Notes: generated by a model not told the origin, from the sequence alone. 33,058 nucleotides of DNA from Deltaproteobacteria bacterium (GCA_016875025.1 VGSH01000023.1:1-33058); one strand, 5' to 3'; positions 1 through 7,545 are shown, numbered from the stretch's first letter. A program made the numbers and translations.

Positions 1-564
1 CTGAACGCGGCGTGTGTTTCAGCCTGCCTGGTAAGCGCTCTGACCCGGGATGCGACCGGCGCGGTCGTATACGACGAAAACAAGTGCATCGGCTGCCGCT
101 ACTGCATGGCCGCCTGCCCTTTCCAGGTACCGGCGTATGAATATACTTCGGTGCTCACGCCGCGCGTGCGCAAATGCACTTTCTGCTTTAACACGCGCTT
201 GGCAAACGGCGAAATTCCGGCCTGCGTTGCAGCCTGCCCCATGCGCGTTATGAGCTTCGGCCTGCGCGACGACCTGATAACGCTTGGCCGCGAGCGTATC
301 CGCAAAAACCCCGGACGGTATGTGCAGCATATCTACGGCGAGCAGGAAGCCGGGGGCACAGCCTGGATGTACCTGACGCCGGTGCCATTTGAGCAGCTTG
401 ATCTTCCGCGTCTGGGCTATCACCCGCTGCCGGGCTATACCGAGCCGATCCAGCACGCGCTGTTCAAATGGTTCCTGCCGCCGCTGGGTTTGTTCGCGGC
501 CTTGGCAGGGGCCATGTGGTACAACAAACGCAAAACAAAACAATCGGGGAATGACATATCGTAG
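1..564 (+). CDS. hybA: HybA-like 4Fe-4S ferredoxin subunit, membrane anchored (5' end missing)
   Basis: This is the C-terminal part of a HybA-family iron-sulfur subunit that passes electrons between a periplasmic oxidoreductase (classically a Ni-Fe hydrogenase) and a HybB/NrfD-type quinone-reactive membrane partner. The frame is open from the first base. Visible ligand motifs are CVSAC, CIGCRYCMAACP, CTFC and CVAACP, followed by a HybA-like segment (HIYGEQEAGGT), the HybA-like IQHALFKW motif and one C-terminal transmembrane helix (LPPLGLFAALAGAMWY) with a basic tail. The stop codon (562-564) lies inside the palindromic repeat at 561-586, so the last residues may have been altered by repeat insertion. 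The expected partner hybB begins only at 2790. No hydrogenase large subunit lies downstream, so the complex could also be another HybA/NrfD-type oxidoreductase. Confidence 0.85.
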   Translation: MNAACVSACLVSALTRDATGAVVYDENKCIGCRYCMAACPFQVPAYEYTSVLTPRVRKCTFCFNTRLANGEIPACVAACPMRVMSFGLRDDLITLGRERIRKNPGRYVQHIYGEQEAGGTAWMYLTPVPFEQLDLPRLGYHPLPGYTEPIQHALFKWFLPPLGLFAALAGAMWYNKRKTKQSGNDIS

Positions 565-586
565 GGGCAACCCCCTGTGGTTGCCC
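561..586 (+). repeat. REP-type palindrome, copy 1 of 2
   Basis: A 26-nt unit with a self-complementary stem (GGGGCAACC paired with GGTTGCCC) around the spacer CCCTGT. An exact reverse-complement copy lies at 2691-2716, so the two copies face each other across the toxin-antitoxin region. The TAG at 562-564 inside this copy is the stop codon of the hybA-like gene. Similar palindromes are common dispersed repeats in environmental bacteria. Confidence 0.85.
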
Positions 587-602
587 GATTATTCATCCCC
601 CT

Positions 603-689
603 CGCACCTCTGCGCTTCAGCCGGAGAAAACAATTGTTGCAATGCAGGATGATACCTCGCGCGGAGGCGCGGAGACGCAAAGAATGAAA
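603..689 (+). repeat. MITE-like element, copy 1 of 3
   Basis: It shares a 39-nt core (623-661) with copies at 843-927 and 1852-1944; the core differs from the other two copies at one position (G instead of A). The flanks are imperfect inverted repeats of the CTCTGCGCC/GGCGCAGAG type. It has no coding capacity, and all three copies have the same orientation. Confidence 0.8.
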
Positions 690-693
690 AAAA

Positions 694-723
694 CGTAGGG
701 TGGACTCGCGAAGCGTGTCCACC
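694..723 (+). repeat. Short REP-type palindrome
   Basis: GGTGGAC (699-705) pairs with GTCCACC (717-723) around an 11-nt loop. The loop and the leading CGTAGG are nearly identical to those of the palindrome at 801-835, so the two belong to one family with diverged stems. Confidence 0.65.
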
Positions 724-800
724 ATCATCGAAGCTCATGCTCGAACTCGGCTGCGAAACGATGGGGTTGAAAGTCAAAAGCCAGTAATCAGAAAACTATT

Positions 801-835
801 CGTAGGCCGGTACTCGCGCAGCGTGTCCGGCTGGT
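801..835 (+). repeat. Short REP-type palindrome, related to 694-723
   Basis: It starts with CGTAGG, has a GCCGG/CCGGC stem (806-810 with 827-831) and a loop differing by one base from that at 706-716. The changes on both sides of the stem compensate each other, as expected if the hairpin itself is maintained. Confidence 0.6.
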
Positions 836-842
836 TTTTCCC

Positions 843-927
843 TCCGCGCCTCTGCGCCTCTGCGGGAGAAAACAATTGTTGCAATGCAGGATAATACCTC
901 GCGTGGAGGCGCAGAGAATTAAAAAGA
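843..927 (+). repeat. MITE-like element, copy 2 of 3
   Basis: The core at 865-903 is identical to copy 3. The outer inverted repeat is clearest here: CTCTGCGCCTC (850-860) is the exact reverse complement of GAGGCGCAGAG (906-916). The 330 bases between this element and the first antitoxin gene (about 930-1261) contain no convincing gene. Confidence 0.8.
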
Positions 928-1261
928 CACACAATGCGGAATTTACGATTAACAATTTGATGTTTTTGAGAACGTTGGTGGCGAGTTTAATAATTGCAAG
1001 ATGGCTGTTTAACATAGATGCACATAATTTCCCTGTTCCGTTCTGTCCTGCGCCCTTGTCTTCGGCTGGTACTTCTGCTAATGCTGTACTCAAACATTTA
1101 CCGGATTTCTTTAGAGGGGGTTTGCACGCCATACATTAACGCCCATGCAGGGCGCACACAATCTGCTGCTTCGGACACGCAAAAAGACGCATGCCCGTAA
1201 AGTTTGTCATTCGCAGCGGGCGATTGAAAACCGATACAATCCGTGATAGGTTATTGATATC

Positions 1262-1483
1262 ATGAGCACATTAGTCAAAGCAGACGTACTGAGCCTGAGC
1301 ATCCCCGAGCGCATCCAGCTTGTTGAAGACATCTGGGACACAATCGCAGAGTGCCCGGACGAGATCAGGCTGTCCGACGAGCAAAAAGCAGAGCTTGACC
1401 GCCGCCTGGATGCATACCACCGGAATCCGGGCGAGGGAGCCCCCTGGGCGGTGGTGCGGGAACGGATCAGGGGCGGCCGATGA
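1262..1483 (+). CDS. Addiction-module antitoxin
   Basis: A 73-aa acidic protein resembling the 'putative addiction module component' family, with the hallmark SIPERIQLVEDIWDTI segment near the N-terminus and a C-terminal half (PGEGAPWAVVRERI) typical of that family. Such proteins neutralise a ParE/RelE-type toxin encoded immediately downstream. Here the next gene overlaps by four bases (ATGA), which implies translational coupling and one transcript. The start ATG at 1262 has only a weak upstream ribosome binding site. The gene sits in a repeat-rich island between hybA and hybB, consistent with acquisition as a small module. Neutralising activity is inferred from family and position. Confidence 0.85.
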   Translation: MSTLVKADVLSLSIPERIQLVEDIWDTIAECPDEIRLSDEQKAELDRRLDAYHRNPGEGAPWAVVRERIRGGR

Positions 1484-1776
1484 GCCGACGTTTTATCGTC
1501 CGCCCTGAAGCGGAAGCTGAGATGGCGGAGGCTTTCGACTGGTATGAAAACCGCGTTCCAGGTCTTGGCTCCGAGTTCCTTCTGTGCGTGGACGCCGTTT
1601 TCAATGCCATCCTCCGTTCCCCCCAGCAGTTCCCCCAAATACACAAAATCGTCCGTCGTGCACTCACGCGTCGCTTCCCCTATGAAGTCTTCTTCGTCGA
1701 AGATCAAGAACGCATTGTCATCCTGTCAGTCTTCCATGCAAAACGGGACCCGAAGCGTTGGCGGGAAAAAATCTGA
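1480..1776 (+). CDS. ParE/RelE-type toxin
   Basis: A 98-aa protein of the RelE/ParE toxin superfamily. It begins with the family pattern of a short strand followed by AEAEMAEAFDWYE, has the central VPGLGSEFL motif, and ends with RRFPYEVFFVEDQERIVILSVFHAKRDPKRW, which matches the C-terminal core of ParE-like toxins. Members inhibit DNA gyrase or cleave ribosome-bound mRNA; which applies cannot be read from the sequence. The start overlaps the antitoxin stop by four bases. The protein is full length for the family and has no visible disruption. Confidence 0.87.
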   Translation: MSRRFIVRPEAEAEMAEAFDWYENRVPGLGSEFLLCVDAVFNAILRSPQQFPQIHKIVRRALTRRFPYEVFFVEDQERIVILSVFHAKRDPKRWREKI

Positions 1777-1851
1777 AGAACTTCGAATCGGAGAGTCGAG
1801 GGGGGGGGGCTGATGCTTCCCCCTGCGCCTGCCCGCTTGCTCAAGGTCCCC

Positions 1852-1944
1852 TGCGGCTCTGCGCCTCTGCGGGAGAAAACAATTGTTGCAATGCAGGATA
1901 ATACCTCGCGCAAAGGCGCTTAGACGCAGAGAATGGAAAAGACG
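1852..1944 (+). repeat. MITE-like element, copy 3 of 3
   Basis: The 39-nt core at 1872-1910 is identical to copy 2. It is flanked by CTCTGCGCCTC on the left and a more diverged GGCGC...GACGCAGAG on the right. It lies between the two toxin-antitoxin modules and just upstream of the vapB promoter region. Confidence 0.8.
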
Positions 1945-1975
1945 CACAATAAATAAAGGTCTCGCGCGTTGATTC

Positions 1976-2003
1976 ACACAATATTATGTGTTATATTTTG
2001 TGT
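1976..2003 (+). promoter_or_regulatory. AT-rich dyad upstream of vapB, probable operator
   Basis: ACACAA (1976-1981) and TTGTGT (1998-2003) bracket an AT-rich segment immediately before a strong ribosome binding site (AGGAGG) and the vapB start. VapBC complexes usually repress their own promoter through such a dyad; assignment is by position and symmetry. Confidence 0.5.
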
Positions 2004-2020
2004 AAAAATAGGAGGTTACT

Positions 2021-2218
2021 ATGGCTACAAATCTGGCAATAGACGATAAGCTCATTTTGCAGGCATTAAAGGTCGGCCACCACAAAACCAAGAAAGAAGC
2101 AGTAAATACTGCTCTGCGGGAATATATTGCCCATAAAAAACAAGCTGAAGTCATCGACATGTTCGGCACGGTCGATTTTGACGAAAAGTATGACTACAAG
2201 GCGGCCAGAAAACGATGA
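2021..2218 (+). CDS. vapB: VapB-type antitoxin
   Basis: A 65-aa protein with an N-terminal ribbon-helix-helix-like DNA-binding region (MATNLAIDDKLILQALKVG, then KTKKEAVNTALREYI), the arrangement of VapB antitoxins that bind their own operator. The acidic C-terminal tail (VDFDEKYDYKAARKR) is the part that usually enters the active site of the toxin. The start has a strong Shine-Dalgarno (GGAGG, 2011-2015) at good spacing. The stop overlaps the vapC start by four bases. An AT-rich dyad lies just upstream, consistent with autoregulation. Confidence 0.88.
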   Translation: MATNLAIDDKLILQALKVGHHKTKKEAVNTALREYIAHKKQAEVIDMFGTVDFDEKYDYKAARKR

Positions 2219-2610
2219 AAGTCCTGGTAGACACCTGCGTCTGGTCGCACGCGTTGCGTCACAAAAATCCGGACAAAGAACAAATAAAAAAGCTTTCCGA
2301 CCTGATCCATGACGGCCGGGCTGTGCTCATCGGACCTGTAAAACAAGAGCTGCTTTCCGGCATTTCCCGCTCCAATCAGTTTGAAAAGCTTAAAGACATT
2401 CTGTCCGCATTTGAAGAAATTCAACTTAAAAGCATCCATTTTGAAAAAGCCGCTGAATTTTGCAATGTCTGTCGTTCAAAAGGTATCCAGGGGTCGACGA
2501 TTGATTTCCTTATTTGCGCAGTTGCACACACGGAACATCTCAGCATTTTCACTCTCGACAAGGACTTCCAACATTACGCAAAACATCTACCGATACATCT
2601 GCTCAAATAA
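2215..2610 (+). CDS. vapC: VapC-type PIN-domain toxin (ribonuclease)
   Basis: A 131-aa PIN-domain protein. The Mg-binding acidic residues of the family are all visible: Asp in MKVLVDTCVWS, Glu in VKQELLSG, Asp in STIDFLICAVA, and Asp in the IFTLDKDF segment. VapC toxins are site-specific endoribonucleases, often cutting tRNA, that are held inactive by VapB. Translation is coupled to vapB through an ATGA overlap. No truncation is visible, so the module is probably functional. Downstream (2630-2646) is a G5/C5 hairpin that could terminate transcription, followed by a second copy of the 26-nt palindrome. Confidence 0.9.
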   Translation: MKVLVDTCVWSHALRHKNPDKEQIKKLSDLIHDGRAVLIGPVKQELLSGISRSNQFEKLKDILSAFEEIQLKSIHFEKAAEFCNVCRSKGIQGSTIDFLICAVAHTEHLSIFTLDKDFQHYAKHLPIHLLK

Positions 2611-2690
2611 AAATTCTAATCGGGTAGCCGGGGGTTTTGCTCCCCCAGCCCCCACACCACCCGGCATGCGGGCTTGCACTGCAACAAAAA

Positions 2691-2716
2691 GGGCAACCAC
2701 AGGGGGTTGCCCCTAC
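2691..2716 (-). repeat. REP-type palindrome, copy 2 of 2
   Basis: Exact reverse complement of 561-586. It lies 73 bases upstream of the hybB-like start codon, and with copy 1 it borders the region between hybA and hybB. Confidence 0.85.
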
Positions 2717-2789
2717 AGAGATTCGGTGCTTCGGTTAAAATAACGACTGCGAACCAATAAGGTAAATAATTAAAAACAACATTACAACA

Positions 2790-3968
2790 ATGAAGCACGC
2801 GCCCGAAAACGCACAACCCTTCTTCACACCCGGCACGCGGCTGATGGCCGCGCTGATGCTGATCGGGCTCGGGTTCGGCGCCTGGCGCATGGTTGCCGGG
2901 CTCGGGGCCGCGACCAACCTGAGCGATCAGTATCCGCTGGGCCTGTGGATCGGGCTTGATGTTGCAACCGGCGTGGCCCTGGCGGCCGGTGGTTTTACCA
3001 GCGCGGCACTGGTGTATATTTTCAACCGCGCGCACTTCAAGGCGATTATTCGCCCGGCCCTGCTGACCGCCCTGCTGGGCTACACCTTTGTGGCAATCGG
3101 ACTTATGTTCGACCTGGGGCGCTGGCATGCGATCTGGCACCCGATGCTGCCTTCCATGTGGCAGGGCAATTCTGTGCTGTTCGAAGTTGCAATCTGCGTG
3201 ATGCTGTACCTGGGCGTGCTGTTCCTTGAATTTGCGCCGGTCGTGCTCGAGGGATTTATCGGGCGTGTGCGCCTGAACAGCACGCTTGACCTGGGCCTGC
3301 GCGTGGCCGCATATGCGCTCAGCCGCTTGATGCCGGTCCTGATCATCGCAGGCGTGGTGCTCTCCTGCCTGCACCAGTCATCGCTGGGCTCTTTGATGAT
3401 GATCGCGCCCTACAAGCTGCATCCGCTGTACTGGTCGCCTGTGCTGCCGCTGCTGTTTTTGACCTCGGCGATTGCTGTCGGATTCCCGATGATCATCGTG
3501 GAGTCTTTGCTCTCCAGCCGCACCTTCAGCCGCAACCCCAAAATGTATATACTGACCCCGTTGGCCCGGTTCTGCCCCTGGCTGATCGGCCTGTACTGTG
3601 TGTGCAGAGCAGCTGACATACTGGTGCGCGGCACATGGGTGTTTCTATTTGAGCCATCAGCGGCAGCGCTTGTGTTTTGGATTGAATTCGGCCTGCTGAG
3701 CGTGGTGCCGTGCTGTTTGTTCATGTCGCGCGATGTGCGCTCGAACGGACGCGCGCTTGCAATTGCTTCCGGCATGTATATCGCGGGAATTGCGCTCAAC
3801 CGCTGCGCAGTTTTTTTTCTGGCCGTCAACCCTCAGTACGCTCAGGCATCCTACGTACCCGCTCTGGCCGAGTTCGCCCTCACCCTCGGACTGATCCTGT
3901 GCATCGTTTTGTGCTTTCGCGCCGCGGTGCGCTTTTTTCCTGTGCTGCCATCATCTGATCCGACCTGA
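2790..3968 (+). CDS. hybB: HybB/NrfD-family quinone-reactive membrane subunit
   Basis: A 392-residue polytopic membrane protein, matching the usual length of HybB. It has about ten hydrophobic helices and family-typical segments such as YPLGLWIGLDVATGVALAAG near the N-terminus and GLMFDLGRWHAIW after the third helix. NrfD/HybB proteins exchange electrons between the quinone pool and a periplasmic 4Fe-4S subunit, here presumably the HybA-like protein at 1-564. The ATG at 2790 lacks a convincing Shine-Dalgarno, unlike most genes here. This fits the loss of its original operon context when the repeat/TA segment came to lie upstream. A hydrogenase or other catalytic subunit is not present downstream. 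Confidence 0.88.
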   Translation: MKHAPENAQPFFTPGTRLMAALMLIGLGFGAWRMVAGLGAATNLSDQYPLGLWIGLDVATGVALAAGGFTSAALVYIFNRAHFKAIIRPALLTALLGYTFVAIGLMFDLGRWHAIWHPMLPSMWQGNSVLFEVAICVMLYLGVLFLEFAPVVLEGFIGRVRLNSTLDLGLRVAAYALSRLMPVLIIAGVVLSCLHQSSLGSLMMIAPYKLHPLYWSPVLPLLFLTSAIAVGFPMIIVESLLSSRTFSRNPKMYILTPLARFCPWLIGLYCVCRAADILVRGTWVFLFEPSAAALVFWIEFGLLSVVPCCLFMSRDVRSNGRALAIASGMYIAGIALNRCAVFFLAVNPQYAQASYVPALAEFALTLGLILCIVLCFRAAVRFFPVLPSSDPT

Positions 3969-4029
3969 TATACATTGGGCAGGCCTGCCAGTCCGCTGAA
4001 GCCTGAAATATGACCGCGTTCGGTTTTAA

Positions 4030-4058
4030 TTGACTTCCTATCGATATTTACTTATAAT
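4030..4058 (+). promoter_or_regulatory. Sigma-70-type promoter for the MFS gene
   Basis: TTGACT (4030-4035) and TATAAT (4053-4058) are separated by exactly 17 bases. A transcript starting near 4065 would have a leader of about 305 bases before the start codon at 4371. Confidence 0.75.
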
Positions 4059-4064
4059 TCTGAC

Positions 4065-4370
4065 GCTTAAGGGAATGTCAAATAATTCAAATTGCGTACT
4101 TCATTAACCGCCGCAGGAAAATACACCCGCTGAGTCCATACTGCGGGATACTGCTCAAACGCTCCTCCCCTATGCCGTCCCCGGAGGTTTTGCAGAAACG
4201 CACGGCATCGTCAATAGTTTCATTCACTCATGGCATTCCCAGCATTCACTGAGTGGTTAGGCAATTAATGATTGTAAAAATCTGCGGCAGCACGTACCCC
4301 GCATGGTTTCACGATGTGCAGGACTGCCACCGAACTCGACAACTGTTTGATACAGGAAGGACCACCCCGA
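4065..4370 (+). other. Long leader of the MFS gene
   Basis: This 306-base stretch lies between the predicted transcription start and the start codon and has no supported gene. A weak dyad (CACTCA near 4226 with TGAGTG near 4250) is visible, but I recognise no riboswitch family. It could be a regulatory leader or simply intergenic sequence. Confidence 0.3.
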
Positions 4371-5705
4371 ATGAGTTCCCATGATCACACGCCCGATGTC
4401 CCTGAGACTGCCAGTAACGCCGTGAGCAAGGCTGAAGGAGCGCCCCAGCAGCAAAGCGGTTACCGCTATTACGTGCTTGGTATTTTGATGTTTGTATTCG
4501 GCGTCAATGTGCTTGACCGTCAGATTCTTGCGATCCTGATGGAGCCGGTTCGCCAGGACCTGGGATTAACCGACACGCACCTGGGATTTCTCTCCGGTAT
4601 CGCTTTTGCAATTTTTTACGCAACCCTGGGCATCCCGATTGCGCGTATTGCCGACAGGACCTCTCGCAAAGCGGTCGTTTCCATAAGCCTGGCCGCCTGG
4701 AGCGTGATGACCGCCCTGTGCGGTTTGGCGCAGAACTTCTGGCATCTGCTCCTGGCCCGCATCGGCGTGGCGGTTGGTGAGGCCGGCGGAACCCCGCCTT
4801 CGCATTCCCTGCTCGCCGATTATTTCAGTGAAAATCAACGCGCAACCGCGCTCGGCATTTTTTCGCTGGGCGGGCCGCTGGGCATGATGGTCGGCCTGTT
4901 TGTGGCCGGGCTGTTCAATGACGCCTACGGCTGGCGCGCAACATTCATGCTGCTCGGCCTTCCCGGTGTGGTGCTGGCAATTATCATCTGGCTGACCATT
5001 CGAGAGCCCCGCAGGGAAAAACCGAAAACAAAAGCCGCTGACCCGCCGGTTAAGGATGTTTTTAAAATGCTGTGGGCGCAACGCTCGTTCCGTTTTATGG
5101 CCCTGGCCACAGCCATCCAGATGTTTGTAGGCTACGGCCTTGTGCAATGGTATCCGGCCTTTTTTATGCGCTGCCACGGACTGACAACCACGCAGGTCGG
5201 CTCCTACCTGGCACTGATGGCCGGTATTTCCGGCGGACTGGGAACCCTGCTGGGCGGATATGCAGCTGATAAGTTCGCGGCGCGCGACAAGCGCTGGCTG
5301 CTGTGGCTGCCCATGTGGGCCACATTTCTGGCAACCCCGTTCTATATCGGGGTTTTCCTGGTGCCCAACCCGATTGTCGCGGTCTGTTTCATGGTACTGC
5401 CGACATTTCTGATGAATTCATTCCTTGGCCCGATTTTTTCAACCACACAGGGTCTGGTTCCAAGCTACATGCGCGCGACCGCCGCGGCGGTGCTGCTGTT
5501 TGTAACCAATATCATCGGACTGGGGCTTGGCCCGCAGGCGGTCGGTATTCTGAGCGACCTGCTGCGGCCGACGTACGGCGAGAACTCACTGCGCTATGCA
5601 CTGCTTGCGGTCGCAATGCTTACCGTTGCAGGAGCATATTTCTTCTGGACTGCCGCACGCACCCTGCGCGAAGACCTTGAACGCGCCAAAAGCATGGACA
5701 ACTAA
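4371..5705 (+). CDS. MFS transporter
   Basis: A 444-aa major facilitator superfamily permease with about 12 transmembrane helices. The motif-A-like loop between helices 2 and 3 reads GIPIARIADRTSRKAVV, and the next helices contain ARIGVAVGEAGGTPPSHSL, resembling the spinster/anion-cation-symporter side of the family. The hydrophilic N-terminus (about 30 residues) and the basic loop after helix 6 (REPRREKPKTKAA) are normal. I chose the ATG at 4371 over the upstream in-frame ATG at 4314 because AGGAAGGA lies just before it. The substrate cannot be predicted from sequence; organic acids or anions are plausible. It is monocistronic, with its own promoter and a downstream hairpin. Confidence 0.88.
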   Translation: MSSHDHTPDVPETASNAVSKAEGAPQQQSGYRYYVLGILMFVFGVNVLDRQILAILMEPVRQDLGLTDTHLGFLSGIAFAIFYATLGIPIARIADRTSRKAVVSISLAAWSVMTALCGLAQNFWHLLLARIGVAVGEAGGTPPSHSLLADYFSENQRATALGIFSLGGPLGMMVGLFVAGLFNDAYGWRATFMLLGLPGVVLAIIIWLTIREPRREKPKTKAADPPVKDVFKMLWAQRSFRFMALATAIQMFVGYGLVQWYPAFFMRCHGLTTTQVGSYLALMAGISGGLGTLLGGYAADKFAARDKRWLLWLPMWATFLATPFYIGVFLVPNPIVAVCFMVLPTFLMNSFLGPIFSTTQGLVPSYMRATAAAVLLFVTNIIGLGLGPQAVGILSDLLRPTYGENSLRYALLAVAMLTVAGAYFFWTAARTLREDLERAKSMDN

Positions 5706-5728
5706 TAAACACCCGCACGTAAAACGTC

Positions 5729-5752
5729 GGGGTGGCCATAACAGGCCACCCC
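5729..5752. terminator. Hairpin between convergent genes
   Basis: GGGGTGGCC and GGCCACCCC form a perfect 9-bp stem around ATAACA, placed between the converging stops of the MFS gene (5705) and the radical SAM gene (5784). It lacks a clear T-tract on either strand, so it may be a weak bidirectional terminator or another palindromic repeat. Confidence 0.5.
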
Positions 5753-5783
5753 TGCAGTCCCCCCGGTCCCAAAGCATCAGTGC

Positions 5784-7328
5784 TCACACCATATCAGCCT
5801 TCATCTTCCCTGCCAGAAACGGCGCATGATTCGAGCCGAACAGCGGGGGCTTGCTCCTGATGATCGAAGCAATCGCGCCGGTGCGCTTAAACCGCTGATC
5901 GAGAAAACGGCGCACGCTCTTTCTGTCCCAGCCCTCGGGGTGCACAAAATCGATGTACAGGGACAGATCAGCATCGGAAAACGACCGCAACGCATGAGCC
6001 GCATTCTGTTCAGGGGCTGCCGGCATGTTGAAAATTGCGACATTGAGAAAATCGATAGTGTTTGCATGCGATGCGGTGAAATCAAGCGTCATCTGCGCCT
6101 CGCGCTCCGTCTCCCACGGTGTGCCGAACAGCAGGTACACATAGGTTGCAATCCCGGCTTCGTGCAGGCAGCGCAGCACGCGCGCTGATTCCTGCACGGT
6201 TATACCTTTGCCCATATGTTCCAGCACCCGGTCGCTGCCGGACTCAAGCCCCAGCTGCAGCATGACGCAGCCTGATGCGCGCAGCGCACGGCAGAAATCC
6301 GGATCCTGCAGCTCGCGCGACACCCTGACAAAGCCGTACCATGGCGCACCAGGCGGTGTTCGGACAAGCTGCGCGAGCAGGGCCGGGCTGATTGCGTTGT
6401 CGAGCAGATGCAGCAGAGCGGGGCTGTATTTGAGCGACAGCTGCTGCAGATGCTGCGCCGCTGTTGCAGCCGGCAGCGGACGATACGGATTGCCTTCAGC
6501 TCGTTCAGGGCAGAACGCGCACTGCTGCCAGTAACACCCCTGCGAAGCGCTGTAGGGAATAATCCTGCCCGGCGCGAGATACCGGTCAAGATCCGCTGAT
6601 TCATACTCCGGCATAAGTTCCGCGATCCGGGGGACATGGCCGGCGCCCGCGAGCCGGCACAGCTCTTCCTCGCCGGGGCCCTCAACCAGAACGTCTACCA
6701 GCCCCTCAAAGCTGAGCCGCACGCCCGGGCGGCGCAGCCAGGAGGAGATCAACCCGCCTCCGAGCACGATACGCAGACCCGGCGCCAGCTGTTTCAGATA
6801 GCCGATAAGCGCGAATGCGCACAGGGCCTGACTGAGATAATTAACTGAAATACCGATCCATGCCGGGGACTGTTCTGCAAGCAGTTGCGGCAGCCGCGCG
6901 CAGTAATAGCCGAAAAAGGGATTCTTCTCAGGGTGCTCTGCCGAGCGTATCAGATCCGCGCTGCGCACGGGCTCCAGATCATGCGCGCTATAGTCGCCAA
7001 ACGAAACCTTCGTTTCGAGCGGTGCGCTGAAGACTTCGAGCAGACGGTTCAAATCACCCACAACGCGGCTGTAGGTTGAGTGGTTCCTGTGTGCCCGGCC
7101 GCTGCGCATATCAGCCAGATGGCGATCGACTGCCCCCCCGGCACGGCGCGTCCAGGTATCATCGGAGCGTGCCGGTGCCTGCAGCATGTACAGCAAGCCC
7201 TCAAGGTTGGCATCAAGCACAGTCGCCCTGATACCACGCATGGCAAGTGCGGCCTTCAGGCGCGCGATGCCGGCAGGCGGCTCGCAGGGACGGGTGACAG
7301 GAGGATGGATAAGCAGCATCGGCGTCAT
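5784..7328 (-). CDS. Radical SAM protein of the B12-binding-domain type
   Basis: A 514-aa protein. The N-terminal 230 residues resemble the cobalamin-binding-like Rossmann domain found before many radical SAM cores (LLIHPPVTRPCEPPAGIARL, then IGISVNYLSQALCAFALIGYL and LRIVLGGG), but I see no DxHxxG cobalamin-ligand motif. The radical SAM core follows, with cluster motif CYWQQCAFC, i.e. CX4CX2C rather than the usual CX3CX2C. Further core segments are MLQLGLESGSDRVLEHMGKG and YVYLLFGTPWETEREA. The start is uncertain: ATG 7328 or ATG 7319 begin the conserved part; the longer form from 7388 adds an unconserved stretch. No neighbour suggests a substrate, and no specific reaction can be named. Confidence 0.82.
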   Translation of the reverse strand: MTPMLLIHPPVTRPCEPPAGIARLKAALAMRGIRATVLDANLEGLLYMLQAPARSDDTWTRRAGGAVDRHLADMRSGRAHRNHSTYSRVVGDLNRLLEVFSAPLETKVSFGDYSAHDLEPVRSADLIRSAEHPEKNPFFGYYCARLPQLLAEQSPAWIGISVNYLSQALCAFALIGYLKQLAPGLRIVLGGGLISSWLRRPGVRLSFEGLVDVLVEGPGEEELCRLAGAGHVPRIAELMPEYESADLDRYLAPGRIIPYSASQGCYWQQCAFCPERAEGNPYRPLPAATAAQHLQQLSLKYSPALLHLLDNAISPALLAQLVRTPPGAPWYGFVRVSRELQDPDFCRALRASGCVMLQLGLESGSDRVLEHMGKGITVQESARVLRCLHEAGIATYVYLLFGTPWETEREAQMTLDFTASHANTIDFLNVAIFNMPAAPEQNAAHALRSFSDADLSLYIDFVHPEGWDRKSVRRFLDQRFKRTGAIASIIRSKPPLFGSNHAPFLAGKMKADMV

Positions 7329-7516
7329 TATCCGGTATGCGTTGCCTGTGAAAGAAGAAAGTCTTACAAACCTCGCTGGCGGCGGCAACCCTTAGATAGA
7401 ATGCCTGCACCACAACCACATAGCAAACCGGACACCGCACCGCAATATTTTTAATCACATGCTTTTATTGCGTGCCGTGCCGGACACCACTGCAAACTTT
7501 TGAACCCGCATTTGCC

Positions 7517-7545
7517 TTGACACATAATCGGCCCTGCTTTATAGT
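7517..7545 (+). promoter_or_regulatory. Sigma-70-type promoter for uppP
   Basis: TTGACA (7517-7522), 17-base spacer, TATAGT (7540-7545), about 80 bases upstream of the uppP start codon. Confidence 0.75.

Noticed and set aside
561-1944. Possible CRISPR array from regularly repeated units
   Set aside because: The repeat spacing is irregular (about 240 and 1000 bases), the units are palindromic MITE/REP types, and there are no cas genes.
2620-2690. GC-rich stretch after vapC that loosely recalls the flanks of some mobile introns or IS elements
   Set aside because: I see no intron domain V/VI structure or reverse transcriptase; only a short G5/C5 hairpin can be supported.
1-3968. A complete uptake hydrogenase operon
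   Set aside because: Only HybA- and HybB-like subunits are visible; no large or small catalytic subunit or maturation gene lies in the window, so the identity of the enzyme stays open.
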